Shown in pieces: positions 53,565-63,467 of a stretch of DNA of 64,000 nt. The notes beneath the pieces were generated by a model. The model saw nothing but the letters and a program-made list of their open reading frames with translations. It was not told where the DNA came from and did not search any database. Source of the DNA: SKVR01 sp037441525 (GTDB lineage Bacteria > Bacteroidota > Bacteroidia > Bacteroidales > UBA7960); the NCBI GenBank assembly GCA_037441525.1, contig JBBISA010000003.1, positions 130,241 through 194,240 on the forward strand. The letters run 5' to 3'. The translations under genes and the position numbers were made by a program. How positions within the stretch are numbered: the first letter of the stretch is position 1; each line of letters starts with the position of its first letter.

Positions 53565-55637
53565 ATGAAACGCCATCTTACCACACTATTCACGGTAAAT
53601 CTTCTTCTCATTCCATTCCTGCTAAGTGCTCAATCGGTCATCTTTCCTATACACCTGCACAATGGCCAAACTATAGAAACATGCAACGGATATTTTGTTG
53701 ACAGTGGCGGCGATACACTTACTCATTATGGCAATAACCAGGTATTCGAAACATCATTCCGGGTGCCTGAATTAAGTGGCAATAATGAGTATATCAGGAT
53801 AAGATTCCTGTTTTTTGAACTGGCTGCCGGCGATACCCTGTATGTTTATGATGGGGCAGATAAATCAGCTCCGTTATTGGCCACCGGCACCGGCAATAAC
53901 CTGCGGGGAAGGGAGTTTTGGGCCGCCGGTCAGGTGGTGTTTTTAAGATTCGTATCTGACAATGTAACCACCGCCAGAGGCTGGATGGCCAAATTCGGCT
54001 GCTTTGGTAGGTGCGATGCTTTCAGAGCGGGCGCTTCAACTGCCACGGGTTCATTTGACTTTTGTCCCAACATTGGAGCTATTACTTTTACGGGCTCTGC
54101 ACGTTATTTGGGTGGCACCCCTGGAAATACAACCAATATTTCGTACAGCTGGAATTTTGAAGGAACATTAAGACAGGGAGCAATCGTTACCCAAACCTAC
54201 CCCGGCCCGGGAGCTTACCCCTTCAGGGTATTTGCCATCGACAACAACACTGGTTGCCAGGCCGATACCATTATTACTGTTCGGCTGGCTACTATTCCCT
54301 CCTTCAACAACACCCGTCCATCTGTTGATACCGTTTGTGCCGGTTTGAGCTTTAACCTTTTCGGAAGTGTTCAACCCAGGCGATGGACTGGTTTCCCAAC
54401 GATTGTGGAATCGCAGGCTTATATTACTCAAAATCTGCCTTTCATATCCAGTCTCAACTTCGGAGTTTTCCCTGCAGGTACTCAATTGATGCAGGAATCA
54501 GACCTCAACAGAGTTTGTATCAATATAGAGCACGAAGATTTCGGTCATCTTCAGTTCGAACTGGAATGTCCTAACGGAACATCTGTTTTACTGAAAGATT
54601 ACAGTATAGGTGGTGCCAACCTGGGCGAACCGGTGATTTTTGCAGCCGAAAGCATTGCGGGGAAAGGCTATGAGTACTGTTTCAGCAAAAGTGCTCCCCT
54701 GGGCAAAATGTCAGAAACAAGTTTCCAGTTTCACAGCTATACCGACCTTGCCGGCGACTTCTACAACAACCAGTCATATTTGCCGGCCGGAACCTACCTG
54801 CCTGACGAAAGCTTTCAAAACTTTGCCGGATGCCCGCTCAATGGCAACTGGGCCATGAGAGCTCGTGACCGGATTTCCGGAACTTCTGGTTTTGTACTTG
54901 GATGGAGCTTGTTCTTCAACGACCGTTTTTACCCTGATTCTCTGATTTTCATTCCTGCTATTACCCAACAAAGCTGGCACGATCAAAACGGCAATAAGAT
55001 AGGGAACAACCCTGCCACTGCTTTACTAAATACAAAAGGCGATTATCAGTTCACCTTCAGAGCACTCGATAACTTTGGCTGCAGCTGGGATACTATTGTT
55101 AGAGTAACCGTGCTGCCCCTGCCCAATGCCAAAATAGTTTCCGACATTGAAATACCGGTGTGCAGGGGCGATTCTACTCTTCTTACTGTTATCCCCGAAC
55201 TGGCTGGCGACAACCGTCTCTGGCTTTATCAATGGATGCTCGAAGGCGCTAATATGGCTGGCCGGGTTTCGGATACCCTTATGGCCAAAACAATGGCCAC
55301 TTATATGGTCAGGGTTACCGATTCCATTACCGGGTGCGACAAGATTTTCGACCTGGCTGTATTTGACCAAAACTGCGACCTTCGCATTCCCAATGTTTTT
55401 ACCCCCAATGGCGACGGCATGAATGATGTTTTCGAAATAGAAAACCTTGAATATTACCCCGGCAGCGTAATGGTTATTTACAATCGCCATGGCAGAAAGG
55501 TTTTTGAAAACAACGATTATTATCTTAACTGGTGGGATGGCGGCAATCAACCCGCCGGCACCTATTATTATGTGCTCACCTATGCCCGGTTGGGGAAACG
55601 AAACCAAACCCAGGGGATAATTACAATTGTGAAGTAA
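53565..55637 (+). CDS. Secreted multidomain protein with T9SS type B sorting domain
   Basis: 690 aa from ATG 53565, where a signal peptide starts (MKRHLTTLFTVNLLLIPFLLSAQ). Domains in order: CUB-like (about 25-150, TCNGYFVDSGGD, then LYVYDGAD), a PKD-like domain (about 155-245), a proprotein-convertase P-like jelly roll (about 280-450, CINIEHEDFGHLQFELECPNG), a second Ig/PKD-like segment (about 470-600) and a C-terminal type B sorting domain (about 610-690, IPNVFTPNGDGMNDVFEI...NWWDGG...AGTYYYVL). It is exported by Sec and then by the type IX system to the surface or medium. Adhesion or matrix binding is inferred. Confidence 0.9.
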   Translation: MKRHLTTLFTVNLLLIPFLLSAQSVIFPIHLHNGQTIETCNGYFVDSGGDTLTHYGNNQVFETSFRVPELSGNNEYIRIRFLFFELAAGDTLYVYDGADKSAPLLATGTGNNLRGREFWAAGQVVFLRFVSDNVTTARGWMAKFGCFGRCDAFRAGASTATGSFDFCPNIGAITFTGSARYLGGTPGNTTNISYSWNFEGTLRQGAIVTQTYPGPGAYPFRVFAIDNNTGCQADTIITVRLATIPSFNNTRPSVDTVCAGLSFNLFGSVQPRRWTGFPTIVESQAYITQNLPFISSLNFGVFPAGTQLMQESDLNRVCINIEHEDFGHLQFELECPNGTSVLLKDYSIGGANLGEPVIFAAESIAGKGYEYCFSKSAPLGKMSETSFQFHSYTDLAGDFYNNQSYLPAGTYLPDESFQNFAGCPLNGNWAMRARDRISGTSGFVLGWSLFFNDRFYPDSLIFIPAITQQSWHDQNGNKIGNNPATALLNTKGDYQFTFRALDNFGCSWDTIVRVTVLPLPNAKIVSDIEIPVCRGDSTLLTVIPELAGDNRLWLYQWMLEGANMAGRVSDTLMAKTMATYMVRVTDSITGCDKIFDLAVFDQNCDLRIPNVFTPNGDGMNDVFEIENLEYYPGSVMVIYNRHGRKVFENNDYYLNWWDGGNQPAGTYYYVLTYARLGKRNQTQGIITIVK

Positions 55638-55748
55638 TATTTCTTTTTTTTCCATTAAACTCCTTTGGTCGCAACCGTTGGCTTAGGCAGATTACTGCTT
55701 TAAAACCAATGCTTAACAAAACATCGCTATAAAAATGCAGCACGCTGG

Positions 55749-55780
55749 TTTGGATGGTAAAATCCTTTGGCGTATTTTTG
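55749..55780 (+). promoter_or_regulatory. Promoter of the AbgT transporter gene
   Basis: TTTG at 55749-55752, 20 nt, TATTTTTG at 55773-55780. The predicted start, near 55787, is consistent with the ATG at 55829. Confidence 0.6.
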
Positions 55781-55828
55781 GACCTTTAATTCTAATTCAA
55801 TCAATTGACTTTCAATAAAACAAATACT

Positions 55829-57496
55829 ATGAGCGAAAAAAACGTTGCGAAAAAAAATGGGTTTTTCCAGAGAATTCTTGATAAAATAGAGGTAGTTGGC
55901 AACAAACTACCTCAACCGGTTACACTTTTTGCCATACTCATGGGGATAGTATTGCTGCTTTCCTGGATATTTGGCGGGGTAAGTGTTTTAAAACCAGGAA
56001 CCGGTGCCGAAACCGGCACTCCAGAGCAGTTAATCGTAGTGCAAAACCTGCTTACTAAAGAAGGCATTCAGCGTATTTTTACCAGCATGGTAAGTGTATT
56101 TGCCAGTTTCCCTCCGCTAGGACTGGTTTTGGTGGTAATGCTGGGTATTGGAGTAGCCGAGCATACAGGTATGATAGCTGTTGCCCTGAAAGTTTTTGTT
56201 TCAAAAGTTCCGAAATATCTTATCACCTTCTCAATAGTTGTGGCTGGTATGGTAAGCTCAGTGGCCGCCGATGCGGGTTATGTTGTGCTTATTCCCATGG
56301 GGGCAGCACTATTTCTGGGCATGGGGCGGCACCCTCTGGCCGGTATAGCCGCGGCTTTTGCCGGAGTTTCGGGGGGGTTTGGGGCCAACTTTCTCCCCAC
56401 CGGACTCGACCCCATGATTGCTGCCTTTACCGAGCCGGCAGCCAACCTCATCGACCCAACTTATACTGTTAATCCCCTTTCGAACTACTACATAATGGCA
56501 GCTTCTGTACCTCTGGTAGGTATTGCCGGCACCTGGGTAACCGAACAAATCGTAGTTCCCCGGTTGGGACAATATCGCCCCGAAGGTGAACTGCTTACCG
56601 AAGAAACCAGCAACAATGTTACCCGCAAGGAGAAAAAGGCCCTTTTGTGGTCGTTCATTTCTGTTTTGGTAATCCTGGTGCTGGTGGCTATTGCAATTAT
56701 CCCCGCCGATGGCTTACTGCGCGGTGCCATGGATGTGAAAACCGGCAAAACAAGTATGCAGCCTTTTTATAATTCGCTGGTGCCCATAATGTTCATTATT
56801 TTCTTTGTTGCCGGCCTTGTATATGGTATTGTGGCAAAAACAATCAAGAACGACAAGGATGTTACGACCATGACCGCCAAATCCATGTCGACCATGGGTA
56901 TGTATATTGTAATCGCTTTTGTTGCAGCTCAGTTTGTGGCCTATTTCAACTGGTCAAACCTGGGCAGTGTTCTGGCAGTAAAAGGCTCCGATGGGCTAAA
57001 TGCCATTGGCTTTACCGGTACACCACTCCTGGTAGCATTTATTATCATTGCTTCTATTGTAAACCTGGTTATGGGCAGTGCATCGGCCAAGTGGGCCTTG
57101 CTGGCACCCATATTTGTTCCCATGCTTATGCTCATGGGTTACTCACCCGAAGCAACCCAGGCAGCCTATCGTATAGGCGATTCCTACTCAAACATTCTTA
57201 CTCCACTTCTGCCATATTTTCCGCTGGTAATTGTTTTTGCACAAAAGTATGACAAATCTGCTGGTATTGGAACCCTGATTTCCATGATGTTACCCTATTC
57301 CATCGCATTTGCATTGGTCAGGATACCATTTTTTGTTGCATGGATATGGCTTGGCATCCCTCTTGGTATTGAAGGCCCAATCTACTACGAACGCGAGCAA
57401 GGCAATGCACAGGTTATTGAAACCGAAATTTCTGATGCCGTTGACATTTCCGACAACACGTTAGTGCTAACAGATTTTGGGCGCGAGCAGGATTAG
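55829..57496 (+). CDS. AbgT family transporter
   Basis: 555 aa inner-membrane protein from ATG 55829. About 12 helices with the two AbgT re-entrant motifs: SSVAADAGYVVLIPMGAALF...RHPLAGIAAAFAGVSGGFGANFLPTGLDP (start about residue 137) and the second half-site NLVMGSASAKWALLAPIFVPM with GDSYSNILTPLLPYFPL. The family imports p-aminobenzoyl-glutamate or exports antifolates such as sulfonamides. Full length. It is followed by a large TPR protein gene. Confidence 0.92.
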   Translation: MSEKNVAKKNGFFQRILDKIEVVGNKLPQPVTLFAILMGIVLLLSWIFGGVSVLKPGTGAETGTPEQLIVVQNLLTKEGIQRIFTSMVSVFASFPPLGLVLVVMLGIGVAEHTGMIAVALKVFVSKVPKYLITFSIVVAGMVSSVAADAGYVVLIPMGAALFLGMGRHPLAGIAAAFAGVSGGFGANFLPTGLDPMIAAFTEPAANLIDPTYTVNPLSNYYIMAASVPLVGIAGTWVTEQIVVPRLGQYRPEGELLTEETSNNVTRKEKKALLWSFISVLVILVLVAIAIIPADGLLRGAMDVKTGKTSMQPFYNSLVPIMFIIFFVAGLVYGIVAKTIKNDKDVTTMTAKSMSTMGMYIVIAFVAAQFVAYFNWSNLGSVLAVKGSDGLNAIGFTGTPLLVAFIIIASIVNLVMGSASAKWALLAPIFVPMLMLMGYSPEATQAAYRIGDSYSNILTPLLPYFPLVIVFAQKYDKSAGIGTLISMMLPYSIAFALVRIPFFVAWIWLGIPLGIEGPIYYEREQGNAQVIETEISDAVDISDNTLVLTDFGREQD

Positions 57497-57568
57497 GTTT
57501 CCCGGTTGATAGAAAACTTTTCCGGGCCGGTTCCCGTTCTCTGTTATCCAAATTGTTATAAAAAAAAG

Positions 57569-59785
57569 ATGATGGATACAAAAGCAGTAAAAGAACTTTA
57601 CAGGCAAGTGAGCGGGAACCTGCACAACCGGAGGTTTATCGATGCCATTGAAAACCTTCGCAAACTGGTTTCTGTTTCGGGCAAGGAGTACTATAATGAG
57701 CGGCTCGACGAAGCAAAATTAACCTACGACAACATACTCAGACATTCATTCGGCGAGTACAAGGACCCCCAGCGCACCTCCATTTACCTTTACCTGAAGC
57801 GTTCTCTGCTTGAGATGGCCGATGAGCTGAACGAATCATCTCTTACCCAACTATCAGCGGGCAACATATACATTCTTAAAAGAGAACTCGAACGCACCAA
57901 GAAAACCGAGCATCTCGATGCAATGACCTTTCTCGATGCTCTCACCCTCAACCAGGAACTATCTGATATACTCCGCGATGTTAGCCTTGAAGAGGGTACA
58001 ATACAGCCCGACGAATCTCTTACCCGAATTTTTAATATTATATGGCTGACCGATAAATACACCGACCACGAAAACATCCTTATTCAGAAAGTTTGTGATT
58101 CGGACAACCTTGGTTGGTACTACAAGAGTCTGGTAGTAAGTGCCCTTACTTTAAGCCTGTTGCGCTATTTCGATGCAGCCAAGTTTGGGTTACTGTTCCG
58201 CTTTATCGAGACCCGCGAACAATATGTGTGGCAAAGAGCACTGGTGGGAGTATTTATCAACTTCATTAAATACAACGACCGCTTTTATTTGTATCCATCA
58301 CTGGAAGAAAAAACCCTTGAGCTTGCTTCCAACCTGGACATGGAAAAAAACCTTGAGGCCGTTTTGATTCAGTTTACCAAAACAAAAGAAACTGAAAGTG
58401 TAAGCAAACAATGGCAGGAAGAAATTTTGCCATCCATGATGAAACTTAGGCCCAGGATTGAAGAAAAGCTCGACCTTGAAAATATTTTCCGTGATGAATT
58501 TGGAGAAGAACGAAACCCCGACTGGGAAACCTTTTTTCAGGATGACCCAGGTTTGCTCGACAAACTGCAAAAATTCACCGAAATGCAAATGGAGGGGATG
58601 GATGTTTTCATGAGTGCCTTTTCGCAATTAAAAAATTATCCCTTCTTTCAAAAAATAAGCAACTGGTTTATCCCCTTTTATACAAGCAACCCCACCCTAA
58701 AGCCTTTTTTGCGTTCTGAGGGGAGCCAGATAGATATGACCCCCCTTGTGGAAAAACTCGAAACCACCTTCTATATGTGCAATAGCGATAAATATTCGTT
58801 TTGCATTAACCTGAGTCTTATCCCCGACCAGCAAAAAACCATGATGCTGAATATGGCACAAGCCGAAATGGACAGCGTTTCTGAGATTGAACAGGCCGAT
58901 AGCCTCATCAACGGATTTGCTACTTCGCGCAATATTTTCACACAATACTTTCAGGATTTGTACAGGTTTTTTAAGCTTCACCCCTGGAAAAACGAATTCG
59001 ACGACATTTTCCTGTTTAAACCCGACTTGTTCACCAACGAGTTTATCCGCAACTCTATTATCAACCCCGGCACAAAAAGAAACATTGCTGAGTTTTATTT
59101 CGACAAGCAGTTTTACCCATACGCCCTCCCAATTTTTCTTGAATTACTAAAACGAAACAAGAGCAATGTGGAACTTTTCGAAAAAATTGCCTTCTGCTAC
59201 GAAAAGACCGGAGATTTCCAGAATGCCCTCGATTTCTATAAAAAGGCCGAAATTATAGATACAGAGCGGTTATGGATTATCAACAAAATAGCCTTTTGCT
59301 CCAAATTTCTCAACCGTTGGAACGAAGCGCTTACCAATTATCGTCTGGCAGAAAAACTAACCCCCGACGACCTGAAGGTTTTGGCCAACATAGGCCAATG
59401 CCTTATCCATCTCGAACAATATGATGAAGCCCTCAGCTACTATTTCAAGGTGGAAGTGCTGGCCCCTGAAAACCAGAAAATCCGGCGCCCACTTGCCTGG
59501 TGCTCCTTTGTGCTTGGGAAATTTGACGTTGCCTACGACTATTTTACCCGGCTTCTGGAGGGAGAATCCGGCAATTCCTTCGACCTGCTGAATCTGGGAC
59601 ATGTTCTTTGGTGTATGAAGAAGGAGGTTGATGCAATTGCAGCCTATAAAAGAAGTCTGGCGGGTTTTAAAGACTACAGGAAATTTGAAACCGCATATCT
59701 CGAAGATAAAAAGCACCTTATTGCCCACCAGATAGATGAGTTCGAAATCGATCTGATGATGGAGTACCTGAAAAGTTTAGGGTAG
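57569..59785 (+). CDS. Large cytoplasmic TPR protein, 738 aa
   Basis: Start taken at ATG 57569, after an unlikely upstream extension; the next codon but one is also ATG-started (MMDTKAV). No signal peptide. The first two thirds are helical with no domain I recognise (charged, SGNLHNRRFIDAIENLRKLV at the start). The last third (about residues 530-700) is a clean TPR array: YALPIFLELLKRNKSNVELFE, AFCYEKTGDFQNALDFYKKA, RWNEALTNYRLAEKLTPDDL, LEQYDEALSYYFKVEVLAPE and GKFDVAYDYFTRLLEGE. A protein-protein interaction scaffold; partner unknown. Confidence 0.82.
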   Translation: MMDTKAVKELYRQVSGNLHNRRFIDAIENLRKLVSVSGKEYYNERLDEAKLTYDNILRHSFGEYKDPQRTSIYLYLKRSLLEMADELNESSLTQLSAGNIYILKRELERTKKTEHLDAMTFLDALTLNQELSDILRDVSLEEGTIQPDESLTRIFNIIWLTDKYTDHENILIQKVCDSDNLGWYYKSLVVSALTLSLLRYFDAAKFGLLFRFIETREQYVWQRALVGVFINFIKYNDRFYLYPSLEEKTLELASNLDMEKNLEAVLIQFTKTKETESVSKQWQEEILPSMMKLRPRIEEKLDLENIFRDEFGEERNPDWETFFQDDPGLLDKLQKFTEMQMEGMDVFMSAFSQLKNYPFFQKISNWFIPFYTSNPTLKPFLRSEGSQIDMTPLVEKLETTFYMCNSDKYSFCINLSLIPDQQKTMMLNMAQAEMDSVSEIEQADSLINGFATSRNIFTQYFQDLYRFFKLHPWKNEFDDIFLFKPDLFTNEFIRNSIINPGTKRNIAEFYFDKQFYPYALPIFLELLKRNKSNVELFEKIAFCYEKTGDFQNALDFYKKAEIIDTERLWIINKIAFCSKFLNRWNEALTNYRLAEKLTPDDLKVLANIGQCLIHLEQYDEALSYYFKVEVLAPENQKIRRPLAWCSFVLGKFDVAYDYFTRLLEGESGNSFDLLNLGHVLWCMKKEVDAIAAYKRSLAGFKDYRKFETAYLEDKKHLIAHQIDEFEIDLMMEYLKSLG

Positions 59786-60451
59786 GAAGGTTTCTGAACA
59801 AGTAAAAAATAATTTTTCTTTTCGCGCAGCGTTTTGCCTGGCTAGGACGTCTTGATATTGTACGTTCTTTTAAAACCGGGGTTCTAGCCTTTCTGCCTTA
59901 AATATCAGACTTTTTTATTGAACCAAGACTCCCCCCAACAATCATAGCTTGTCCTTTGGAAGGTGCTCCGGTTTTTTATGATTTTAAATATATACCAAAA
60001 TAGATCGCTCTTTTATTTTTTGGAAAGAAATGAAGGGAGAACCCGAAAAAACTAAACTAATTTTTGAAATATAACCATAAAGTATTTCTACCGACATTTT
60101 CTAGTTATTCATGTTTTTGATTTCAGGGTTATAGAAAAATGGCCGGACTACTTTTGCTTGCTACGCCCAAAACAAAAGTTGCACAACATTAACCTTTTTC
60201 AGCACACCTGCGCGGCCATTACCCTGAGTCAAAATCTATCAATACCTTAAACGGATTTCCCCCTGCGCATTTATTCTTTGCTGGCAGGCTTTTATTTGGT
60301 TATCCCTGCAATGCCAAATGTAGCCTGTCATTTTTTTTATTCCAGACTGAATAAAAACTTCCGGGCTTGGGTTTTAAACCAGGAAAGAGAAAAAAACCGG
60401 TGGAATTATTCCCCATGAAGGTCAAACCAACAGTTGAAGAATTTAATTCGA
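59786..60451. other. Intergenic region, 666 nt, no gene recognised
   Basis: Stop codons fill both strands apart from a short unconvincing minus frame (60300-60482). I see no tRNA, IS end or terminator of good quality. A T-rich stretch and the GGCC-flanked segment 60142-60214 have no identifiable function. It could be a decayed gene or a long 5' leader for the following lipoprotein gene. Confidence 0.4.
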
Positions 60452-61255
60452 ATGTCAAATAGTTTACTAAATAGAATTGCACTCATCCCCCCATTGGTTC
60501 TTACGCTGGTTTCCTGTCAAAAGGAAGCCGATATCGACCCGCCTTTCAAATATATAAATATAAGCTTTTACGAAAATTTCACATCTTCAGGTCCGGAATT
60601 ATGGTTCCGCTTTGAAACCCGCGAAACGTTTCCATGCAGTAATTTCTCTCTTAAAGTAGATGTTATAAGCAATCCTGGTCATACCGAAATATTTATTACC
60701 GACATCGAAGAGCTGGCCACCTGCACAACAGCCCTTGGACCTGCCATGCGCCATTTAAATCTGGGCCCCTCCCAGCCAGGCCAGCACCGGTTTAAAATCT
60801 GGGTAAATAACTACCTTCAGGAAATTGAACTTTATACAACCGGGCAATATATTGCTGCGAAACATTCATTACTACCCGATGATTTTCTGATAATGGCCCA
60901 TGATACCCTAAGAAGAATTCCCCCAAATACTGTATGGGGAGTAGCTACCTACAACCCCACCGAAAAAAACAAAATCTTATGGGATGAAATTGCCACATCG
61001 TTTCAGAATGTCGGAGGTGTTCCTGTAAACTTATCCAACGGGTACTATCATTACTTTAACATAACCAATGGTATTATGACTGTCAATGGTCAGACAAATT
61101 CTGACCAGACAATCTATTTCAGGTTCGAAAAGGCACTGCAAATTTTAGCTGATGAATTTAACAAAATAGCATTACGCAATTTGCAACCCGAAATAAGTAT
61201 TGCTCTCTACAATTCGATGGGTGAGAAATTTATAACCCCATTGAAAAATAAATAA
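60452..61255 (+). CDS. Lipoprotein of unknown function, 267 aa
   Basis: From ATG 60452 a lipoprotein signal reads MSNSLLNRIALIPPLVLTLVSC with Cys22 lipidated. The mature protein has a beta-rich N-terminal half (YINISFYENFTSSG, WFRFETRETF, a Cys pair near residues 60 and 91) and an alpha/beta C-terminal half. I do not recognise the family. It precedes an ECF sigma factor and its barrel-type regulator, which may be coincidence or may mean it belongs to their regulon. Confidence 0.7.
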   Translation: MSNSLLNRIALIPPLVLTLVSCQKEADIDPPFKYINISFYENFTSSGPELWFRFETRETFPCSNFSLKVDVISNPGHTEIFITDIEELATCTTALGPAMRHLNLGPSQPGQHRFKIWVNNYLQEIELYTTGQYIAAKHSLLPDDFLIMAHDTLRRIPPNTVWGVATYNPTEKNKILWDEIATSFQNVGGVPVNLSNGYYHYFNITNGIMTVNGQTNSDQTIYFRFEKALQILADEFNKIALRNLQPEISIALYNSMGEKFITPLKNK

Positions 61256-61344
61256 AACAGCTTTAGTATCCAGTTTTCGTTCTTTGATTTATTGCCTTGC
61301 CAATCAGGACTGATTTTTGAGTAAAAATCGATGGAATAATTCAT

Positions 61345-61352
61345 TACCTTTG
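61345..61352 (+). promoter_or_regulatory. -7 box upstream of the second ECF sigma gene
   Basis: TACCTTTG matches the consensus; a start near 61359 would leave a leader of only about 17 nt before GTG 61376. Confidence 0.4.
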
Positions 61353-61375
61353 TTTACCTTACCAATTCAATCCGG

Positions 61376-61930
61376 GTGAAAAAGCTTAAGGAAATCATTG
61401 ATGGTTGCCTGAAAAACGACCGGCAAAAACAAGGCGAGCTCTACAAAATGTTTGCATCGCGCATGTATGGGCTTTGTTTGCGTTATACCGGCAACGTTAT
61501 GGATGCCCAGGATATACTTCAGGAAGGCTTTATTAAGATATTTAACTCCCTCAGGCATTTTAAGGGTGAAGGTTCACTTGAAGGATGGATGAAACGGGTG
61601 TTTATCAATATGGCACTCGACAAATACCGAAGCAGAATTACCCACCTGTCGGTTGATGATCTGCGCGAAGATGAACACGGCTTTGCAAATAATGAGGCAT
61701 CGCCCGTTGACCTGCTTTCTGAAAAGGAAATTCTCAGCGCTATCAGTCAATTACCCGATCAATATCGGTTGGTGTTTAACCTTTATATTCTGGAAGGGAT
61801 GTCGCATCACGAAATTGCCCAAATGCTCAATATCGGGGTTTCCACATCGCGATCTAACCTGGCAAGGGCAAAAACATTGTTAAAAGAAAAGATTGAATAC
61901 CACACTCTTTTAATTGAAAAAGCCATTTGA
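61376..61930 (+). CDS. ECF RNA polymerase sigma factor
   Basis: 184 aa from GTG 61376. Region 2 lies at about residues 20-88 (RMYGLCLRYTGNVMDAQDILQEGFIKIF, FKGEGSLEGWMKRVFINMALDKY) and region 4 at about 120-170 (ISQLPDQYRLVFNLYILEGMSHHEIAQML, STSRSNLARAKTLLKEK). The next gene starts 7 nt after its stop and encodes a protein with the build of a dual membrane-spanning anti-sigma factor, which probably controls this sigma. Confidence 0.93.
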   Translation: MKKLKEIIDGCLKNDRQKQGELYKMFASRMYGLCLRYTGNVMDAQDILQEGFIKIFNSLRHFKGEGSLEGWMKRVFINMALDKYRSRITHLSVDDLREDEHGFANNEASPVDLLSEKEILSAISQLPDQYRLVFNLYILEGMSHHEIAQMLNIGVSTSRSNLARAKTLLKEKIEYHTLLIEKAI

Positions 61931-61937
61931 CACTGCA

Positions 61938-63308
61938 ATGGAAAGATTTGAAAAGGAAATAAGAAAAAAACTGACCAGTTTAGAAGTGGAGCCACCCATC
62001 GGAATGTGGGAATCCATTGAAAGCAGGCTGCCAATACCATCAGGAAAAAGGGCCTTTTACCAGATACGGGGAGTGGCAGCCGCGATTGCAATTTTTGTTG
62101 TTTCAGCTCTTACTTACTTTATCTTACAACCCTTTTTGAGTTATGATGCCACCATAGTAAATCAGCAAAACCAAATTTCTTTACCATCCGAAGTGGCCCA
62201 TAATGGTACCGATACGCATGAATTATTTACTCAGAATACAACACAACACCAACTTTCACAATCACGCTCAGAAATCATTTCAAAGCCATCCGATGGCGTT
62301 ATAAATCGTGAGAATCCTTCTTTTAGAAATACCAATATACCCATCCAGCTCATTCCCCCTCTACGAATTGCCCGGTTAGAAAGCTCCACCAGCCAGAATC
62401 TTTTAGCAAAACACTCCGGTAGGATTTATACCATTGCAGAGAGCGAAAATACAAATATTGCCCCCAATGTTGAATTGACATTAGGAGAGATGTTTGCATC
62501 CAACATTATCCCTTCTGGCACCATAAATAAACCTCGGTTATTTATGAGTGCATATATGGCCCCACAGCAATCATACCGTTACCAAACCGCGGAATTTGTT
62601 TCACCCTTGCATCCTCTCGAAAGTGAATTACTTACCTTTAATGGGGGTTTGCTTATTGGGATGGGAGTCCACAAACGGATGGATTTACAATCGGGATTGG
62701 TTTTCAACATGATTGGACAGAGAGTTCACGATATAGCCTTTTTCAACCATTCATCCCTCACCCCATTGTACTCCACCGAGGGTCAATTGGTTTATAATCA
62801 TCCACAAAGCATGAGCACCTCCATGGGAGGCATTCTTTTTACCGACCAAAGTTTCTATTTTGCCGACATTAGTTCAACACGTATTATTACCCTTAAAGGC
62901 AGTCACCCTCAAAACGATGTGACCACACTCCAACGGGGTGGTACCGGCCTTGTTCAACAGCTCAAATATCTCGAAGCACCCGTTATTTTCAGGTATAAAA
63001 TTATTGATGGCAACCTTGACTTTTATGCCAAAACCGGTATCACCACATCATATCTCCTTTCCGGAGATGTCTATCTGAAAGGTGCCTATCAGACTGCACC
63101 AGTAGGAAAAGTAGTAGGTGTGAGCCGTGTTAATTTTTCATCGCAGATTGGCTTGGGTTTGAGCTACCCTATTTCGGAGAAACTTAATCTTAACATCGAA
63201 CCTACTGCAAGTATGTTCATAAAGCCTGTAGGCCAAATCAGGTATCTCACCCATGAAACCTACCCCTATTCCTGGTCGGTTATGTTCAGTCTTTCCTATA
63301 AGCTCTGA
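61938..63308 (+). CDS. Probable dual membrane-spanning anti-sigma factor (cytoplasmic helix, TM, outer-membrane barrel)
   Basis: 456 aa from ATG 61938; a TTG frame extends 24 nt upstream into the sigma gene. Residues 1-40 form a charged helical segment (MERFEKEIRKKLTS...PIGMWESIESRLP) fit to hold a sigma factor. Residues 45-64 are one membrane helix and about 65-180 a polar linker. About 185-456 is a PorT-like beta-barrel domain with GVHKRMDLQSGLVFNM, ISEKLNLNIEPTASMF and a terminal strand WSVMFSLSYKL. This matches the class called dual membrane-spanning anti-sigma (Dma) in Bacteroides: one chain linking the cytoplasm to the outer membrane. The neighbouring ECF gene supports it; sigma binding itself is inferred. 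Confidence 0.78.
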   Translation: MERFEKEIRKKLTSLEVEPPIGMWESIESRLPIPSGKRAFYQIRGVAAAIAIFVVSALTYFILQPFLSYDATIVNQQNQISLPSEVAHNGTDTHELFTQNTTQHQLSQSRSEIISKPSDGVINRENPSFRNTNIPIQLIPPLRIARLESSTSQNLLAKHSGRIYTIAESENTNIAPNVELTLGEMFASNIIPSGTINKPRLFMSAYMAPQQSYRYQTAEFVSPLHPLESELLTFNGGLLIGMGVHKRMDLQSGLVFNMIGQRVHDIAFFNHSSLTPLYSTEGQLVYNHPQSMSTSMGGILFTDQSFYFADISSTRIITLKGSHPQNDVTTLQRGGTGLVQQLKYLEAPVIFRYKIIDGNLDFYAKTGITTSYLLSGDVYLKGAYQTAPVGKVVGVSRVNFSSQIGLGLSYPISEKLNLNIEPTASMFIKPVGQIRYLTHETYPYSWSVMFSLSYKL

Positions 63309-63467
63309 ATTATTAACCAGAATACAGCAGGGTTACCAGATGGTTGATTCCACACCAAATCGGTAATTCATCTCCGTTCTACTATAACAGCAGTTTATGA
63401 TGTAGTGCTGCATAGGTGTTCATGAGTAATTTAGATTTTACTCAACTGAAGCAGGTAGAAATTTCAA

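Noticed and set aside
60300..60482. Minus-strand 60-codon frame
   Set aside because: It overlaps the signal peptide of the lipoprotein gene, and no motif or start context supports it.
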